From Thalassotalea sp. HSM 43 (GTDB taxonomy: Bacteria > Pseudomonadota > Gammaproteobacteria > Enterobacterales > Alteromonadaceae): a stretch of DNA of 64,000 nucleotides. The stretch is taken from positions 1,450,302 to 1,514,301 of the forward strand of contig NZ_CP038493.1 in assembly GCF_004752005.1 (NCBI RefSeq), read 5' to 3'. A program made the translations under genes and the position numbers. Positions 7,718 through 16,798 of this stretch are shown piece by piece. The notes beneath the pieces are model-generated. The model was not told the DNA's origin, made no database searches, and saw only the letters and a program-made list of their open reading frames with translations. Numbering within the stretch: position 1 is the first letter of the stretch; each line of letters starts with the position of its first letter.

Positions 7718-8057
7718 ATGGATGGTGGGAATGCAGATAATGCAGGAATCAAATCCCAATTGGCGACAATTATATTCTGAGATTATTTAATGCCGTTTTT
7801 AAAGAGTCACTGCTTGCATCAGGAGGTTGCGGCTTTCGCCGCAATGACGGTGCTTATTTTCGAGTAGGTTTTGGTCCCCAGTTCGGTCTGGCCCCAAAAA
7901 CAAAAAGAGCGCCGAAGCACTCTTTTTTGGCTGTATTGTACGGCTCTAACGTCGGGCCAGAGGCCCTCGTCCTCACTCACTAAAAACAGTCCAATAGGAC
8001 TGTTTTCTTAACGCGTTCGGTCATCACGGAACACCGTGAAGCTGGCCTTATAGGTAT
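7718..8057. other. Gene-free area of stacked hairpins
   Basis: No coding frame is convincing. Visible structures are a GCGGC-TTTC-GCCGC hairpin near 7830-7844, a TTTTGG / CCAAAA hairpin near 7869-7899, a terminator-like hairpin at 7902-7928 (AAAAAGAG / CTCTTTTTT), and a perfect 10-bp stem at 7983-8006 (AAAACAGTCC / GGACTGTTTT). The words after the 7902-7928 hairpin, TTTTTTGGCTGTATTGTA, recur after the true tufB terminator, which points to local duplication. Confidence 0.6.
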
Positions 8058-8088
8058 AAAAAAAGGCCGCTCAAAGCGACCTTTTTTT
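8058..8088 (-). terminator. tufB rho-independent terminator
   Basis: The stem AAAAAAAGG-CGCT / AGCG-CCTTTTTTT has one internal mismatch and a CAA loop. On the minus strand it ends in seven Ts and lies about 22 nt past the tuf stop. Confidence 0.85.
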
Positions 8089-8110
8089 GGCTGTATTGTA
8101 TTACAAATTA

Positions 8111-9295
8111 TTAGTCAATAATCTTAGATACAACACCAGCACCTACTGTACGGCCACCTTCACGGATAGCGAAGCGTAAACCTTCGTCCATCGCGATTGG
8201 GTTGATAAGCTCAACAACAAACTTCAAGTTGTCGCCTGGCATTACCATTTCTACACCTTCTGGAAGCTCTACTGCACCAGTGATGTCTGTCGTACGGAAG
8301 TAAAACTGTGGACGGTAACCTTTAAAGAATGGTGTGTGACGACCACCTTCATCTTTGGTTAGTACGTATACTTCTGATTCGAACTTCGTGTGAGGCTTGA
8401 TTGAACCAGGCTTACATAATACTTGACCACGTTGAACTTCTTCACGCTTAGTACCACGTAGAAGAACACCACAGTTCTCACCAGCACGACCTTCGTCTAG
8501 AAGCTTACGGAACATCTCTACACCAGTACAAGTTGTAGTAGTCGTCTCTTTAATACCAACGATTTCTACTTCTTCACCAACTTTGATGATACCGCGCTCA
8601 ACACGACCAGTAACAACAGTACCACGACCTTGGATTGAGAATACATCTTCGATTGGAAGAATGAAGTCACCGTCAATCGCACGCTCTGGCTCTGGAATGT
8701 AAGTGTCTAGTGCTTCTGCAAGTTCTAGTACTTTCGCTTCCCAATTCGCTTCACCGTTCAATGCACCTAGTGCTGAACCTTGGATAACTGGTAGGTCATC
8801 ACCTGGGAAGTCATATTCTGAAAGAAGTTCACGAACTTCCATCTCTACTAGCTCAAGTAGCTCTTCGTCATCAACCATGTCACATTTGTTCATGAATACG
8901 ATGATGAAAGGTACACCAACCTGACGTGAAAGAAGGATGTGCTCACGTGTTTGTGGCATTGGACCATCTGTCGCTGCAACTACTAGAATCGCGCCGTCCA
9001 TTTGTGCCGCACCTGTGATCATGTTTTTAACGTAATCGGCGTGACCAGGACAGTCTACGTGTGCGTAGTGACGAGTCTCTGTATCGTACTCAATGTGAGA
9101 AGTGTTGATTGTGATACCACGCTCACGCTCTTCTGGAGCGTTATCGATTTGAGCGAAATCACGTACTTCACCACCGTGAGTTTTAGTTAAAACTGCAGAA
9201 ATCGCAGCAGTTAGAGTTGTCTTGCCGTGGTCAACGTGGCCGATAGTACCAACGTTAACGTGCGGTTTCGAACGTTCAAATTTTTCTTTTGCCAT
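8111..9295 (-). CDS. tufB: Elongation factor Tu
   Basis: EF-Tu carries aminoacyl-tRNA to the ribosomal A site and hydrolyses GTP. The 394-residue product has G1 [10 protein letters not shown]2 [10 protein letters not shown]3 DCPGHADY and G4 NKCDMVDD, followed by the two beta-barrel domains ending in SKIID. The ATG at 9295 is preferred over a TTG two codons upstream because an AAAGG site sits 9 nt before it. It lies downstream of four tRNAs in the classical thrU-tyrU-glyT-thrT-tufB order, hence the tufB label. It is transcribed from the promoter at 9937-9965. Confidence 0.98.
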   Translation of the reverse strand: MAKEKFERSKPHVNVGTIGHVDHGKTTLTAAISAVLTKTHGGEVRDFAQIDNAPEERERGITINTSHIEYDTETRHYAHVDCPGHADYVKNMITGAAQMDGAILVVAATDGPMPQTREHILLSRQVGVPFIIVFMNKCDMVDDEELLELVEMEVRELLSEYDFPGDDLPVIQGSALGALNGEANWEAKVLELAEALDTYIPEPERAIDGDFILPIEDVFSIQGRGTVVTGRVERGIIKVGEEVEIVGIKETTTTTCTGVEMFRKLLDEGRAGENCGVLLRGTKREEVQRGQVLCKPGSIKPHTKFESEVYVLTKDEGGRHTPFFKGYRPQFYFRTTDITGAVELPEGVEMVMPGDNLKFVVELINPIAMDEGLRFAIREGGRTVGAGVVSKIID

Positions 9296-9521
9296 TTTCA
9301 ATTACCTTTAAGTACAAAACAGTATTTTGCAGAGCGTGTGATATTTTTACACCATTTTTGCAGGTCGAAAATTCACGCCGATTTATATATTCAGGTCTGC
9401 ACTGATCAGCAGATACAATGCAGCATGCTACACGATCTAAGAATCAACAGATCCTAAAAATTCACGATGAAAATAAATGGTAGACGGAGAAGGAAGGTTC
9501 TTCATTAGGGATAATCAGGAG

Positions 9522-9597
9522 TGGTGCTAATGGGGAGATTCGAACTCCCGACCTCACCCTTACCAAGGGTGCGCTCTACCAACTGAGCTACATCAGC
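9522..9597 (-). tRNA. tRNA-Thr (anticodon GGT)
   Basis: Acceptor GCTGATG / CATTAGC, anticodon loop CTTGGTAA, T-loop GTTCGAATC and an encoded 3' CCA. The last tRNA before tufB in the cluster. Confidence 0.95.
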
Positions 9598-9612
9598 ATC
9601 CTGATATCCAAA

Positions 9613-9687
9613 TGGAGCGGGTGACGGGAATCGAACCCGTTTCTCTAGCTTGGAAGGCTAGGGTAATAGCCAGTATACGACACCCGC
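9613..9687 (-). tRNA. tRNA-Gly (anticodon TCC)
   Basis: Acceptor GCGGGTG / CACCCGC, anticodon stem CTAGC / GCTAG with anticodon TCC, T-loop GTTCGATTC and an encoded CCA. Confidence 0.95.
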
Positions 9688-9714
9688 GCGTCTCACAGCT
9701 ATTTCAGCGAAAAT

Positions 9715-9799
9715 TGGTGGAGGGAGGTGGATTCGAACCACCGAAGGCGGAGCCGTCAGATTTACAGTCTGATCCCTTTGGCCACTCGGGAACCCCTCC
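9715..9799 (-). tRNA. tRNA-Tyr (anticodon GTA)
   Basis: An 85-nt class II tRNA with a long variable arm, acceptor GGAGGGG / TCCCTCC, anticodon GTA in the loop CTGTAAA, and an encoded CCA. Confidence 0.95.
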
Positions 9800-9841
9800 A
9801 AAAAATTCTTTTTTTACCACTACTTAACGAAGTGGAATTAA

Positions 9842-9917
<76 letters not shown>

Positions 9918-9936
9918 ACTGCATTAAGTGGAGCGA

Positions 9937-9965
9937 ATTCTAGAGTAATGTTTTGCGCCTTGCAA
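9937..9965 (-). promoter_or_regulatory. Promoter of the tRNA-tufB operon
   Basis: On the minus strand, -35 TTGCAA (9960-9965) and -10 TAGAAT (9937-9942) are separated by exactly 17 nt, about 20 nt upstream of tRNA-Thr(TGT). A GC-rich stretch right after the -10 (GCTCC) resembles the discriminator of stringently controlled stable-RNA promoters. Confidence 0.75.
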
Positions 9966-10072
9966 CCGAAAATTAAAAAAAAATTCCACTTTTTTATCGA
10001 TTGTCGTTTTTTCAGTCAAAATTGTTAGAAATTCATTGCCAATGATGGTTTTTATAATCAATTTTTAACATC

Positions 10073-10798
10073 TTAACTGCCATCTATAAAACGCGCGATT
10101 CCCTGAAACACAAGATCTTCAACGGTTTCACCATTAAATTTCCCTGCCTTTTTAAGACTATCGCCATAACCACCGGTAAATACCAAAATAACGTCATCCA
10201 ATTGCTGCTGTTTGCATAAACTAATGGCCTGATTAACCAAGCCAATGTTAATCGCCCAAACGCCCATATTGACGTTATCTGGCGTGCTGCGACCAAATTG
10301 CAATTGCTCTATCGCACTTACCTCACCAAATACTTTATCGGTGTTGCTAAATAAGCTGTTCGCCATCAAGTCGATACCCGGTACGATCCAGCCACCTTGA
10401 TGTTGTTTGTCTGCAGATAACACATCAATGGTGGTCGCCGTTCCAGAATCAATTACGATTAGATTACGATTCGGATAGAGCTGCTCTGCAGCAATCACCG
10501 CAAGCCAGCGGTCAATGCCCATAGTGTGGTAATTTGCATAACTGTTTTTGATGGCAAACGACTCAGCTTGGGTCATAAGATGCTGACAGACGATGTTGTT
10601 GTCTTTGGCCCACTGACAAATACTGTCGGCAAAGGTATCGTTAGCCACGCTGGCCACTAATATTTGTTGTACATTCTCAAAGCTAGGCAATAACTGCAAA
10701 AATCGCTCATTCGAGGTGCGCTCAATTAAGCCCATCTCCCCTTGGTGCGACTGCATATATTTAACTTGGGTATTTCCCGTATCAATCAACAAATACAT
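10073..10798 (-). CDS. coaX: Type III pantothenate kinase
   Basis: CoaX phosphorylates pantothenate, the first step of coenzyme A synthesis. The 241-residue product begins MYLLIDTGNTQVKY (the phosphate-binding DxGNT motif) and has MGIDRWLAV and DSGTATTID, all standard for the ASKHA-fold type III enzyme. The long upstream frame overlaps birA; the ATG at 10798 matches the family start and lies 4 nt after the birA stop. It is the last gene of murB-birA-coaX. A type III kinase here takes the place of the coaA found near birA in enterobacteria. Confidence 0.93.
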   Translation of the reverse strand: MYLLIDTGNTQVKYMQSHQGEMGLIERTSNERFLQLLPSFENVQQILVASVANDTFADSICQWAKDNNIVCQHLMTQAESFAIKNSYANYHTMGIDRWLAVIAAEQLYPNRNLIVIDSGTATTIDVLSADKQHQGGWIVPGIDLMANSLFSNTDKVFGEVSAIEQLQFGRSTPDNVNMGVWAINIGLVNQAISLCKQQQLDDVILVFTGGYGDSLKKAGKFNGETVEDLVFQGIARFIDGS

Positions 10799-10802
10799 AA
10801 TA

Positions 10803-11777
10803 TTATCCGGCCCGTAAGCTGACTTCACCGCCATATACTGGCTGTAATTTACCATCAACTTCCAATAATAGTGCACCGCTTTGGTTAATGCCTTTGCAAA
10901 TACCCCGCGTGGTTTTATCGCCGGCTAGCAACAACACATTTTGATTATAAAAGTAATCTTGTTTTTGCCAATCGTCTAACATCGGCGCTAAACCAAATTG
11001 ATGGTGCTGCTGCAATCTCTTACTGATTTGTGCGATCAATTGTGCGGTTAATAAATTACGGTCAATATTTTCGGTCAATTCACGACTGAGATCAGTCCAA
11101 GATTGGTCGATTTCTGCGGCGCTGTTGTCTGGCATTTGTACATTTAAGCCAAGGCCAATAACACAATGACCGGGGCCAATGCTTTGCCCTTCTAATTCAA
11201 CTAAAATACCAGCAAGCTTGGCGCCATCAACGTATATATCGTTCGGCCACTTTAATTGCACAGGTAAGTCATAAATACCTTTGAGTACATCGGCTACGGC
11301 AATACCAACAACAATAGAAATGCCCATCGCTGCCGCCATACCTTGTTCTAAATACCAATACATCGACATATATAGATGAGAGCCTAATGGCGACTGCCAT
11401 TGTTTACCGCGACGACCGCGACCTGCCGATTGATATTCAGAGATACATACTTGGCCGTGAGTGACCTGATTCGGTAAGCGACGCATCAAATACGAATTGG
11501 TTGAATCAATGATGGTGTGCACTTCGACGTTATTTTGTGCGCCCAAAGTCTGTAGATGTTGGCTTATTTTCTCCTGCTCTAACAGTTGCATTGGGTGGGC
11601 AAGTTTATAACCTTTGCCTTGTACCGAGAAGATATCTAATCCCATCTCGCCGAGCGCTTTAACATGTTTGGAAATCGCAGCTCGGGAAACCCCTAAATGC
11701 TCAGCCAGAAACTGCCCAGAGACAAATTGTCCTGATGCTAACTGCCTGATAAGTTCTTCGCGTACTACTTTTGCCAA
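10803..11777 (-). CDS. birA: Biotin-protein ligase / biotin operon repressor
   Basis: BirA activates biotin to biotinyl-AMP, attaches it to the acetyl-CoA carboxylase carrier protein, and in its bifunctional form represses the biotin operon. The 324-residue product has an N-terminal winged helix (QFLAEHLGVSRAAISKHVKAL, residues about 18-40), so it is the bifunctional type. The ligase domain shows GRGRRGKQWQSP and KWPNDIYVDGAKLAGIL. It lies 12 nt after murB and 4 nt before coaX. Confidence 0.96.
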   Translation of the reverse strand: MAKVVREELIRQLASGQFVSGQFLAEHLGVSRAAISKHVKALGEMGLDIFSVQGKGYKLAHPMQLLEQEKISQHLQTLGAQNNVEVHTIIDSTNSYLMRRLPNQVTHGQVCISEYQSAGRGRRGKQWQSPLGSHLYMSMYWYLEQGMAAAMGISIVVGIAVADVLKGIYDLPVQLKWPNDIYVDGAKLAGILVELEGQSIGPGHCVIGLGLNVQMPDNSAAEIDQSWTDLSRELTENIDRNLLTAQLIAQISKRLQQHHQFGLAPMLDDWQKQDYFYNQNVLLLAGDKTTRGICKGINQSGALLLEVDGKLQPVYGGEVSLRAG

Positions 11778-11789
11778 TGTGCTATCTCT

Positions 11790-12812
11790 CTATACAAATT
11801 GCTCTAAGGTCATCTCGCCTTGTTGGCCGATAAACCGAACTTCTGGCTGCAATTGAATCGCAAATTTATTAGCCACCATTTGCTGTACGTACTTGGCCAG
11901 CTCGATAATATCGCGACCTGTCGCGTTATCTTTATTGATAAGCACTAACGCTTGCTTGACATGCACTGCCGCACCACCTATTTGATGCCCTTTTAACTGA
12001 CATTGGTCGATTAACCAACCTGCGGCAATCTTTACCGAGCCATCGGCTTGTGGGTAAGCCGGCATATCTTGAAACTGAGCCTGTAATCTTTGGTATGTAT
12101 TGTTATCAACAACAGGGTTTTTGAAAAAGCTACCGGTATTTGGGGTTTGCGCAGGATCAGGAAGTTTACTCTGACGAATTCGTACTACAGCATCAAACAC
12201 CTGGTGTGCCGTTGCGTCACTGCCAAGCTCTTTTAGACCAGCGTAAGCAATCTTCGCTTGCCAAGCTTTGCTTAATTTAAGACCGATGGCGGTGATAATA
12301 CCTTTGCCCTTTAATGGACCTTTAAAAATACTATTACGATAACCAAATTGGCATGCATCAACCGACATTCTGACCACTTCAGCTTTGGCAAAATCATACC
12401 AGTCAACGTAGTCACAGACATCGCTTAACTCGACACCATAAGCACCGATATTTTGAATCGGAGCCGCGCCACAGTTACCGGGAATAAGGGCCAAATTTTC
12501 CAGGCCATACATACCTTGCGCTAAGCAATGCTCAACAAGCTGATGCCAATTTTCGCCACTACCTACATGCAAATGAAAATGCTCAGCGGTTGTGGTTACC
12601 TCAATGCCTTTTAATTCAGGGCATATTAGTGCGCCAGCATAATCCTCAACAAAAATGGTATTGCTGCCGCCGCCAAGAATATAAAACGACTCAGGTAAAT
12701 TGTTTGCAAGCGCCTGAACATCTGCCAAAGATTGCAAATGAATAACGTTTTCACCAAAGTTCTCGATGGCAAAGGTAGACAGTGTTTTCAATGATTGAGT
12801 CAAAGTTTGCAT
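11790..12812 (-). CDS. murB: UDP-N-acetylenolpyruvoylglucosamine reductase
   Basis: MurB uses FAD and NADPH to reduce UDP-GlcNAc-enolpyruvate to UDP-MurNAc in peptidoglycan synthesis. The 340-residue type I enzyme contains LGGGSNTIF, GIPG-like LALIPGNCGAAPIQNIGAYG, the catalytic-serine region (TGSFFKNPVV) and the C-terminal QPEVRFIG. It is the first gene of murB-birA-coaX, a widespread gammaproteobacterial order. The start ATG at 12812 lies just downstream of the hemE terminator. Confidence 0.96.
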   Translation of the reverse strand: MQTLTQSLKTLSTFAIENFGENVIHLQSLADVQALANNLPESFYILGGGSNTIFVEDYAGALICPELKGIEVTTTAEHFHLHVGSGENWHQLVEHCLAQGMYGLENLALIPGNCGAAPIQNIGAYGVELSDVCDYVDWYDFAKAEVVRMSVDACQFGYRNSIFKGPLKGKGIITAIGLKLSKAWQAKIAYAGLKELGSDATAHQVFDAVVRIRQSKLPDPAQTPNTGSFFKNPVVDNNTYQRLQAQFQDMPAYPQADGSVKIAAGWLIDQCQLKGHQIGGAAVHVKQALVLINKDNATGRDIIELAKYVQQMVANKFAIQLQPEVRFIGQQGEMTLEQFV

Positions 12813-12870
12813 GGTACGGAGATTATTTTATTAATGGCAGGTATTAAACCGCATTTATGGGCAACAAACA

Positions 12871-12894
12871 ATAAAGGGGCATCTGCCCCTTTAT
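12871..12894 (-). terminator. hemE terminator
   Basis: A perfect 11-bp stem, ATAAAGGGGCA / TGCCCCTTTAT, encloses a 2-nt loop. It lies about 20 nt after the hemE stop and separates hemE from murB. Confidence 0.75.
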
Positions 12895-12914
12895 TTTATG
12901 TCGTTGTACGCTGC

Positions 12915-13982
12915 TTATCGATGATATTGTTTACTGTACTTGTGCACTGCATCGATAAAGTAACCTGCATGTTCTGGGTTCACATCTGGGTGAATACCAT
13001 GACCTAGGTTAAATACGTGACCTGTGCCCTTGTGACCAAAGCCATTAAGAATGCGTTGTACTTCATCTTCAATACGCTCTTTTGGTGCATATAACATTGA
13101 TGGATCCATATTACCTTGCAAGGCAACTTTATCACCAACACGAGCAACCGCATCTTCAATATTAATGGTCCAATCAAGACCAACCGCATCACAACCTGTT
13201 GCAGCGATTGATTCTAACCACATACCACCGTTCTTAGTGAACAAGGTTACTGGCACTTTACGGCCTTCGTTCTCACGATTTAGACCATCAACGATTTTCG
13301 CCATGTATTGCAAAGAAAACTCTTTGTACATGCCTGGGCTAAGTACCCCACCCCAGGTATCAAATACCATGACCGATTGTGCACCAGCGGCAATTTGCGC
13401 ATTCAAGTATGAAATGACTGAGTCAGCCAACTTGTCTAATAACAAGTGCAAAGTTTGCGGCTCAGCAAACATCATTTTTTTGATTTTAGTAAAGGCTTTA
13501 GAGCTGCCGCCTTCAACCATATAAGTTGCTAATGTCCATGGGCTACCAGAAAAACCAATTAATGGTACTTTGCCATCAAGTTCTTTACGAATTGAACGAA
13601 CCGCATTCATAACGTATTGCAATTCACCTTCTGGATCTGGATGACCGATTTTTTGCACATCGGCGGCACAGGTAATTGGACGTTCAAATTTTGGACCTTC
13701 ACCGGTTTCAAAATATAAACCTAAACCCATGGCATCCGGAATGGTTAGAATGTCACTGAATAAAATAGCGGCATCCAAATCAAAACGACGTAAAGGCTGA
13801 ATGGTCACCTCTGTTGCTAATTCGGTATTGCGACACAACGACATAAAGTCACCGGCGTCTTTACGGGTTTCTTTATACTCAGGTAAATAGCGTCCAGCTT
13901 GGCGCATCATCCATACAGGAGTGTAATCAACCGGCTCACCTAATAGAGCACGAAGGTAGGTATCATTTTTTAATTCGGTCAT
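12915..13982 (-). CDS. hemE: Uroporphyrinogen decarboxylase
   Basis: HemE removes four carboxyl groups from uroporphyrinogen III to give coproporphyrinogen III in heme synthesis. The 355-residue product carries the N-terminal signature [12 protein letters not shown] and the [15 protein letters not shown] segment with its catalytic aspartate. It also has [13 protein letters not shown] and the C-terminal [14 protein letters not shown]. An upstream in-frame TTG at 14060 would add 26 residues foreign to the family, so the ATG at 13982 is chosen. It is transcribed alone and ends at the hairpin at 12871-12894. Confidence 0.96.
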   Translation of the reverse strand: MTELKNDTYLRALLGEPVDYTPVWMMRQAGRYLPEYKETRKDAGDFMSLCRNTELATEVTIQPLRRFDLDAAILFSDILTIPDAMGLGLYFETGEGPKFERPITCAADVQKIGHPDPEGELQYVMNAVRSIRKELDGKVPLIGFSGSPWTLATYMVEGGSSKAFTKIKKMMFAEPQTLHLLLDKLADSVISYLNAQIAAGAQSVMVFDTWGGVLSPGMYKEFSLQYMAKIVDGLNRENEGRKVPVTLFTKNGGMWLESIAATGCDAVGLDWTINIEDAVARVGDKVALQGNMDPSMLYAPKERIEDEVQRILNGFGHKGTGHVFNLGHGIHPDVNPEHAGYFIDAVHKYSKQYHR

Positions 13983-14137
13983 CGTCTTTTGTAGCCCTGG
14001 AAAAAATTGCCGACATTCTACCCAAAACGCACCACAGATACTATGTTTTAAGGCAAACAAAACTCAAATTACTGACAAAAAACTGCATAACATTCCGACA
14101 ATTGTGATAAAAAGTGAAATAAATTTGTAAAAAAATG

Positions 14138-14166
14138 TTGCGTAATCGCCAATGCTTTGTTATAAA
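14138..14166 (+). promoter_or_regulatory. Promoter of the candidate small RNA
   Basis: The plus strand has -35 TTGCGT (14138-14143) and -10 TATAAA (14161-14166) with a 17-nt spacer. No open reading frame follows before a strong terminator. Confidence 0.6.
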
Positions 14167-14171
14167 ATTTA

Positions 14172-14258
14172 CCAAGCTTAAGAATAACTAATAAGAAGCT
14201 AGTTTAACTAGACCATACAGCGAGCATTTCAGGCCTTAACTTTGTTAAGGCCTTTTTA
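14172..14258 (+). ncRNA. Candidate small RNA upstream of hemE
   Basis: An 87-nt unit lies between a well-spaced promoter and a strong rho-independent terminator: AGGCCTTAAC / GTTAAGGCCT, loop TTT, then a T-rich tail (14231-14258). Inside is a second palindrome, CTAGTT-T-AACTAG (14199-14211), and a single-stranded A-rich stretch between. There is no start codon with a ribosome-binding site. It is divergent from hemE and about 220 nt from the next plus-strand gene. It does not resemble a small RNA I recognise. An alternative reading is a terminated leader of the nuclease gene. Confidence 0.5.
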
Positions 14259-14481
14259 TTTTGTGCTATCCCTGCACAAACCCTTCGGGTAGCTTCGCTA
14301 AAGAAAATTTGCTCCTGACAAATTTTTATTTTGTGCTCTCTGTTATCAACCTACACAATCCATTCGGGTGCTTCTCCATCGTCATAGACATACATAACGC
14401 CATAGCAGCAGCTTCGACATTGCTATTTTCAATGGCTATGTAACACTTTGAATGGTTAATATTGTTTTGAGTTCATCATAT
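14259..14481. other. Intergenic stretch before the nuclease gene
   Basis: About 220 nt without a convincing gene. A short word, TTTTTATTTTGTGCT, occurs near 14253 and again near 14322, each followed by a CTTCGGGT/CATTCGGGT segment, so this looks like an old imperfect tandem duplication. Confidence 0.4.
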
Positions 14482-15333
14482 ATGCGTCAGCTGTTTGCAT
14501 TGCTACTGATTAGTCTATCGTTCAACACCTTAGCTTTAGGTAAAGACGGCCATGTATTGGTATGCGAATCGACTTGGCAGCAGCTTGCTCAAGACGACAA
14601 ACAAAAAATACGCGCGATCCTAAAGACTGTCCCCAGCAAAGAAAAACAACGCATAAATCGCTACCTTAATTTACCAAACCAACAAGCTCTTACTTTTGCC
14701 AATGGCTGTAATTGGCCAGACGCGATAAAGCGTGACAAGCTTTATGACCAATACAAACCATGGCATTACATGAACGTAAAACGCAATCAAACACGCGTTA
14801 GCAAAGATAGCTGCTCGGCCAACAAGCCTTGTATTACCTATGCCATACATACCCACTTGCAACAGTTAAAAACAGCACTGAATGAGCAACAAACATGGCA
14901 AGCATTATTCTTTCTCGGTCATTGGTTAGGTGATATTCACCAACCGATGCATGTTAGTTTTTCTTCTGATAGGGGTGGCAACCAAGTAAAAACATCAAGT
15001 TTCTACCGCCATTGCGATAATCTGCATGCGGTGTGGGATTACTGTTTACTCGATGGCAAAAGCAATAAAAAATGGCTGCAGATCATGCAGCAAAAAATGC
15101 CCGACTATAGCACCGAACAAGCCATTGATATTACACGCTGGGCGAATGAATCGTTGCAAATTAGTCGCTTGCCAACTACTGGCTATTGCCAATTAAAAGG
15201 TGAATTGTGTCAGTCACTTAGCCATCCAACGATGATTGACCCACTCTATGTAAAGACCAATCAACAGATTCTGCTGCAGCAAATGAGTAAGGCTGCACAA
15301 CGATTAAAAATAATCCTCAAAAAATACTTGTAA
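14482..15333 (+). CDS. Secreted S1/P1-type nuclease
   Basis: S1/P1 nucleases are zinc-dependent enzymes that cut single-stranded DNA and RNA outside the cytoplasm. The 283-residue product starts with a signal peptide (MRQLFALLLISLSFNTLALG). It shows the zinc-ligand pattern: GKDGH near the mature N-terminus, then FLGHWLGDIHQPMHVS with GGNQ, and NLHAVWDYCLL. Several cysteines (CNW, SCSANKPC, YC) suggest disulfides. The ATG at 14482 is preferred over one at 14452 because it begins the signal peptide. The gene stands alone; phosphate or nucleotide scavenging is the likely role. Confidence 0.88.
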   Translation: MRQLFALLLISLSFNTLALGKDGHVLVCESTWQQLAQDDKQKIRAILKTVPSKEKQRINRYLNLPNQQALTFANGCNWPDAIKRDKLYDQYKPWHYMNVKRNQTRVSKDSCSANKPCITYAIHTHLQQLKTALNEQQTWQALFFLGHWLGDIHQPMHVSFSSDRGGNQVKTSSFYRHCDNLHAVWDYCLLDGKSNKKWLQIMQQKMPDYSTEQAIDITRWANESLQISRLPTTGYCQLKGELCQSLSHPTMIDPLYVKTNQQILLQQMSKAAQRLKIILKKYL

Positions 15334-15498
15334 TTACTGTCCTAGGACTATACTTAATTTAATCGATTGCTGCTTCCCAACAGACAAAATCGAATTCTCA
15401 ATAACTTATAATCAAGCATAAAAAAGTGTTGCATTTGTGTTAGAAATTCAGTCTTATATAGAGTATCTCACAAGCATCACACTAATGATGGAGGGAAC

Positions 15499-15966
15499 AT
15501 GCTTACACGTTTAGAACAAGCACAGCAACAATGGGGCGGTTCACATACCGCGATTGATAATTGGCTGGCTGAACGACAGGCTGTTCTAGTGGGATACTGC
15601 CAACTGGCAGGCTTACCGCCTTATGATCAAGCTGACCGAGCTTTACCAACAAAAACCGAACTTCAATCGTTTTGCCAATTGCTAATGGATTACATATCCG
15701 CAGGCCACTTTGAGGTATTCGACCAACTCGTTGCCCAATGTAAGAAAAACGGTCCTGATTCTGTTGCCCTTGCCGCCCGCATCTACCCTGAAATCGCTAA
15801 ATCAACGGATGTCGCTCTTAACTTCAATGACAAATACGCTGAAGTGGCAGAAGACGACAGCTTAGAAGGGTTCGATATTAATTTATCTGCCTTAGGGCAA
15901 TTATTGGAAGAGCGTTTCGAGATGGAAGATATTCTTATTGAAGAGCTATTTACCAAGCATAGGTAA
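15499..15966 (+). CDS. rsd: Regulator of sigma D, Rsd/AlgQ family
   Basis: Rsd binds the housekeeping sigma-70 in stationary phase and shifts RNA polymerase toward other sigma factors. The 155-residue, all-helical product aligns by eye with enterobacterial Rsd: a LTRLEQAQQQWGG start, WLAERQAVLVGY, the LMDYISAGHFEVFDQ motif, and a C-terminal helix ending LEERFEMEDILIEEL. A strong GGAGGGA site precedes the ATG at 15499. It is monocistronic, with a bidirectional terminator 28 nt downstream. Confidence 0.92.
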   Translation: MLTRLEQAQQQWGGSHTAIDNWLAERQAVLVGYCQLAGLPPYDQADRALPTKTELQSFCQLLMDYISAGHFEVFDQLVAQCKKNGPDSVALAARIYPEIAKSTDVALNFNDKYAEVAEDDSLEGFDINLSALGQLLEERFEMEDILIEELFTKHR

Positions 15967-15993
15967 AGCGCTTTTTAACCGTCTTATACAAAC

Positions 15994-16022
15994 AAAAACG
16001 CCGGACAGTGTCCGGCGTTTTT
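15994..16022. terminator. Bidirectional terminator between rsd and fkpA
   Basis: A perfect 13-bp stem, AAAAACGCCGGAC / GTCCGGCGTTTTT, has a 3-nt loop. The A and T runs let it serve both convergent genes. Confidence 0.92.
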
Positions 16023-16045
16023 CATATTAATTATCAGACCAAGAA

Positions 16046-16798
16046 TTAAGACGCAGTCTCTTCATCTGTTGCTGGCTTGACGATTTCAATAAGCTCTACT
16101 TCGAAAACCAAAGTTGCATTGCCCGGAATTGGACCTGTACCTTGTTCACCGTAAGCAAGCTCTGATGGGATAACAAATTTGTAATGAGAACCTGGGCTCA
16201 TTAATTGTACACCTTCAGTCCAACCTTTGATTACACGGTTAAGTGGGAATTCAATTGGTTGGTTACGCTTGTATGAGCTATCAAATTCAGTACCGTCGAT
16301 TAAAGTACCTTTATAGTGAACTTTAACGGTATCAGTCGCAGCTGGCTTGTCACCTTCGCCTTCTTTAATAACTTGGTATTGAAGACCAGACTCGGTTACG
16401 ACAACACCTTCAAGTTTTGCATTTTCAGTCAAGAAAGCTTGACCGTCTGCAAGTGCTTTTTCACGATCAGCGTTTGCTAATGCATCACGCTTTTCACGAA
16501 CACGTTGGTCAAGAGCCATCAGCATTTCTTGCATTTTTTGCTCGTCAAACTGACCTTCACCGTTAAGGGTTTCTTGGAAACCAGCTAAAATCAATTCTTT
16601 GTCTAAGTTGATTTCAAGCTTTTCATTTTCAGTTAGGTTGTTGCTCATGTAGTTACCGATAGAAGCACCTAAAGCATACGCTTGCTTTTGATCATCAGTT
16701 TCAAGAGTAGCGGCTTTCTTCTCAGTTTGAGGTTCGTTACAACCAATAAGAGCCAATACGGCTACGGCAACCATGGTTGGCTTTGTAATAAATTTCAT
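16046..16798 (-). CDS. fkpA: FKBP-type peptidyl-prolyl isomerase, lipoprotein
   Basis: A periplasmic foldase of the FkpA/Mip type. The start at 16798 gives a 250-residue protein with a lipoprotein signal (VLALIGC, residues about 16-22), so it is probably lipid-anchored. An N-terminal helical dimerisation domain (residues about 35-125) is followed by the FKBP domain: VKVHYKGTLIDGTEFDSSY, then VIKGWTEGVQLM and IPSELAYGEQGTGPIPGNATLVFEVELI. A TTG four codons upstream is less likely because the GGAG site lies over it. It is divergent from slyX, as in E. coli. Confidence 0.93.
   Translation of the reverse strand: MKFITKPTMVAVAVLALIGCNEPQTEKKAATLETDDQKQAYALGASIGNYMSNNLTENEKLEINLDKELILAGFQETLNGEGQFDEQKMQEMLMALDQRVREKRDALANADREKALADGQAFLTENAKLEGVVVTESGLQYQVIKEGEGDKPAATDTVKVHYKGTLIDGTEFDSSYKRNQPIEFPLNRVIKGWTEGVQLMSPGSHYKFVIPSELAYGEQGTGPIPGNATLVFEVELIEIVKPATDEETAS

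Noticed and set aside
9612-9827. Plus-strand ORF beginning ERVTGIEPVSLAWK
   Set aside because: It runs antisense across tRNA-Gly and tRNA-Tyr; this is a well-known false ORF type created by tRNA sequence.
14253-14340. TTTTTATTTTGTGCT occurring twice
   Set aside because: The flanks diverge strongly; it reads as an old imperfect duplication rather than a defined element.
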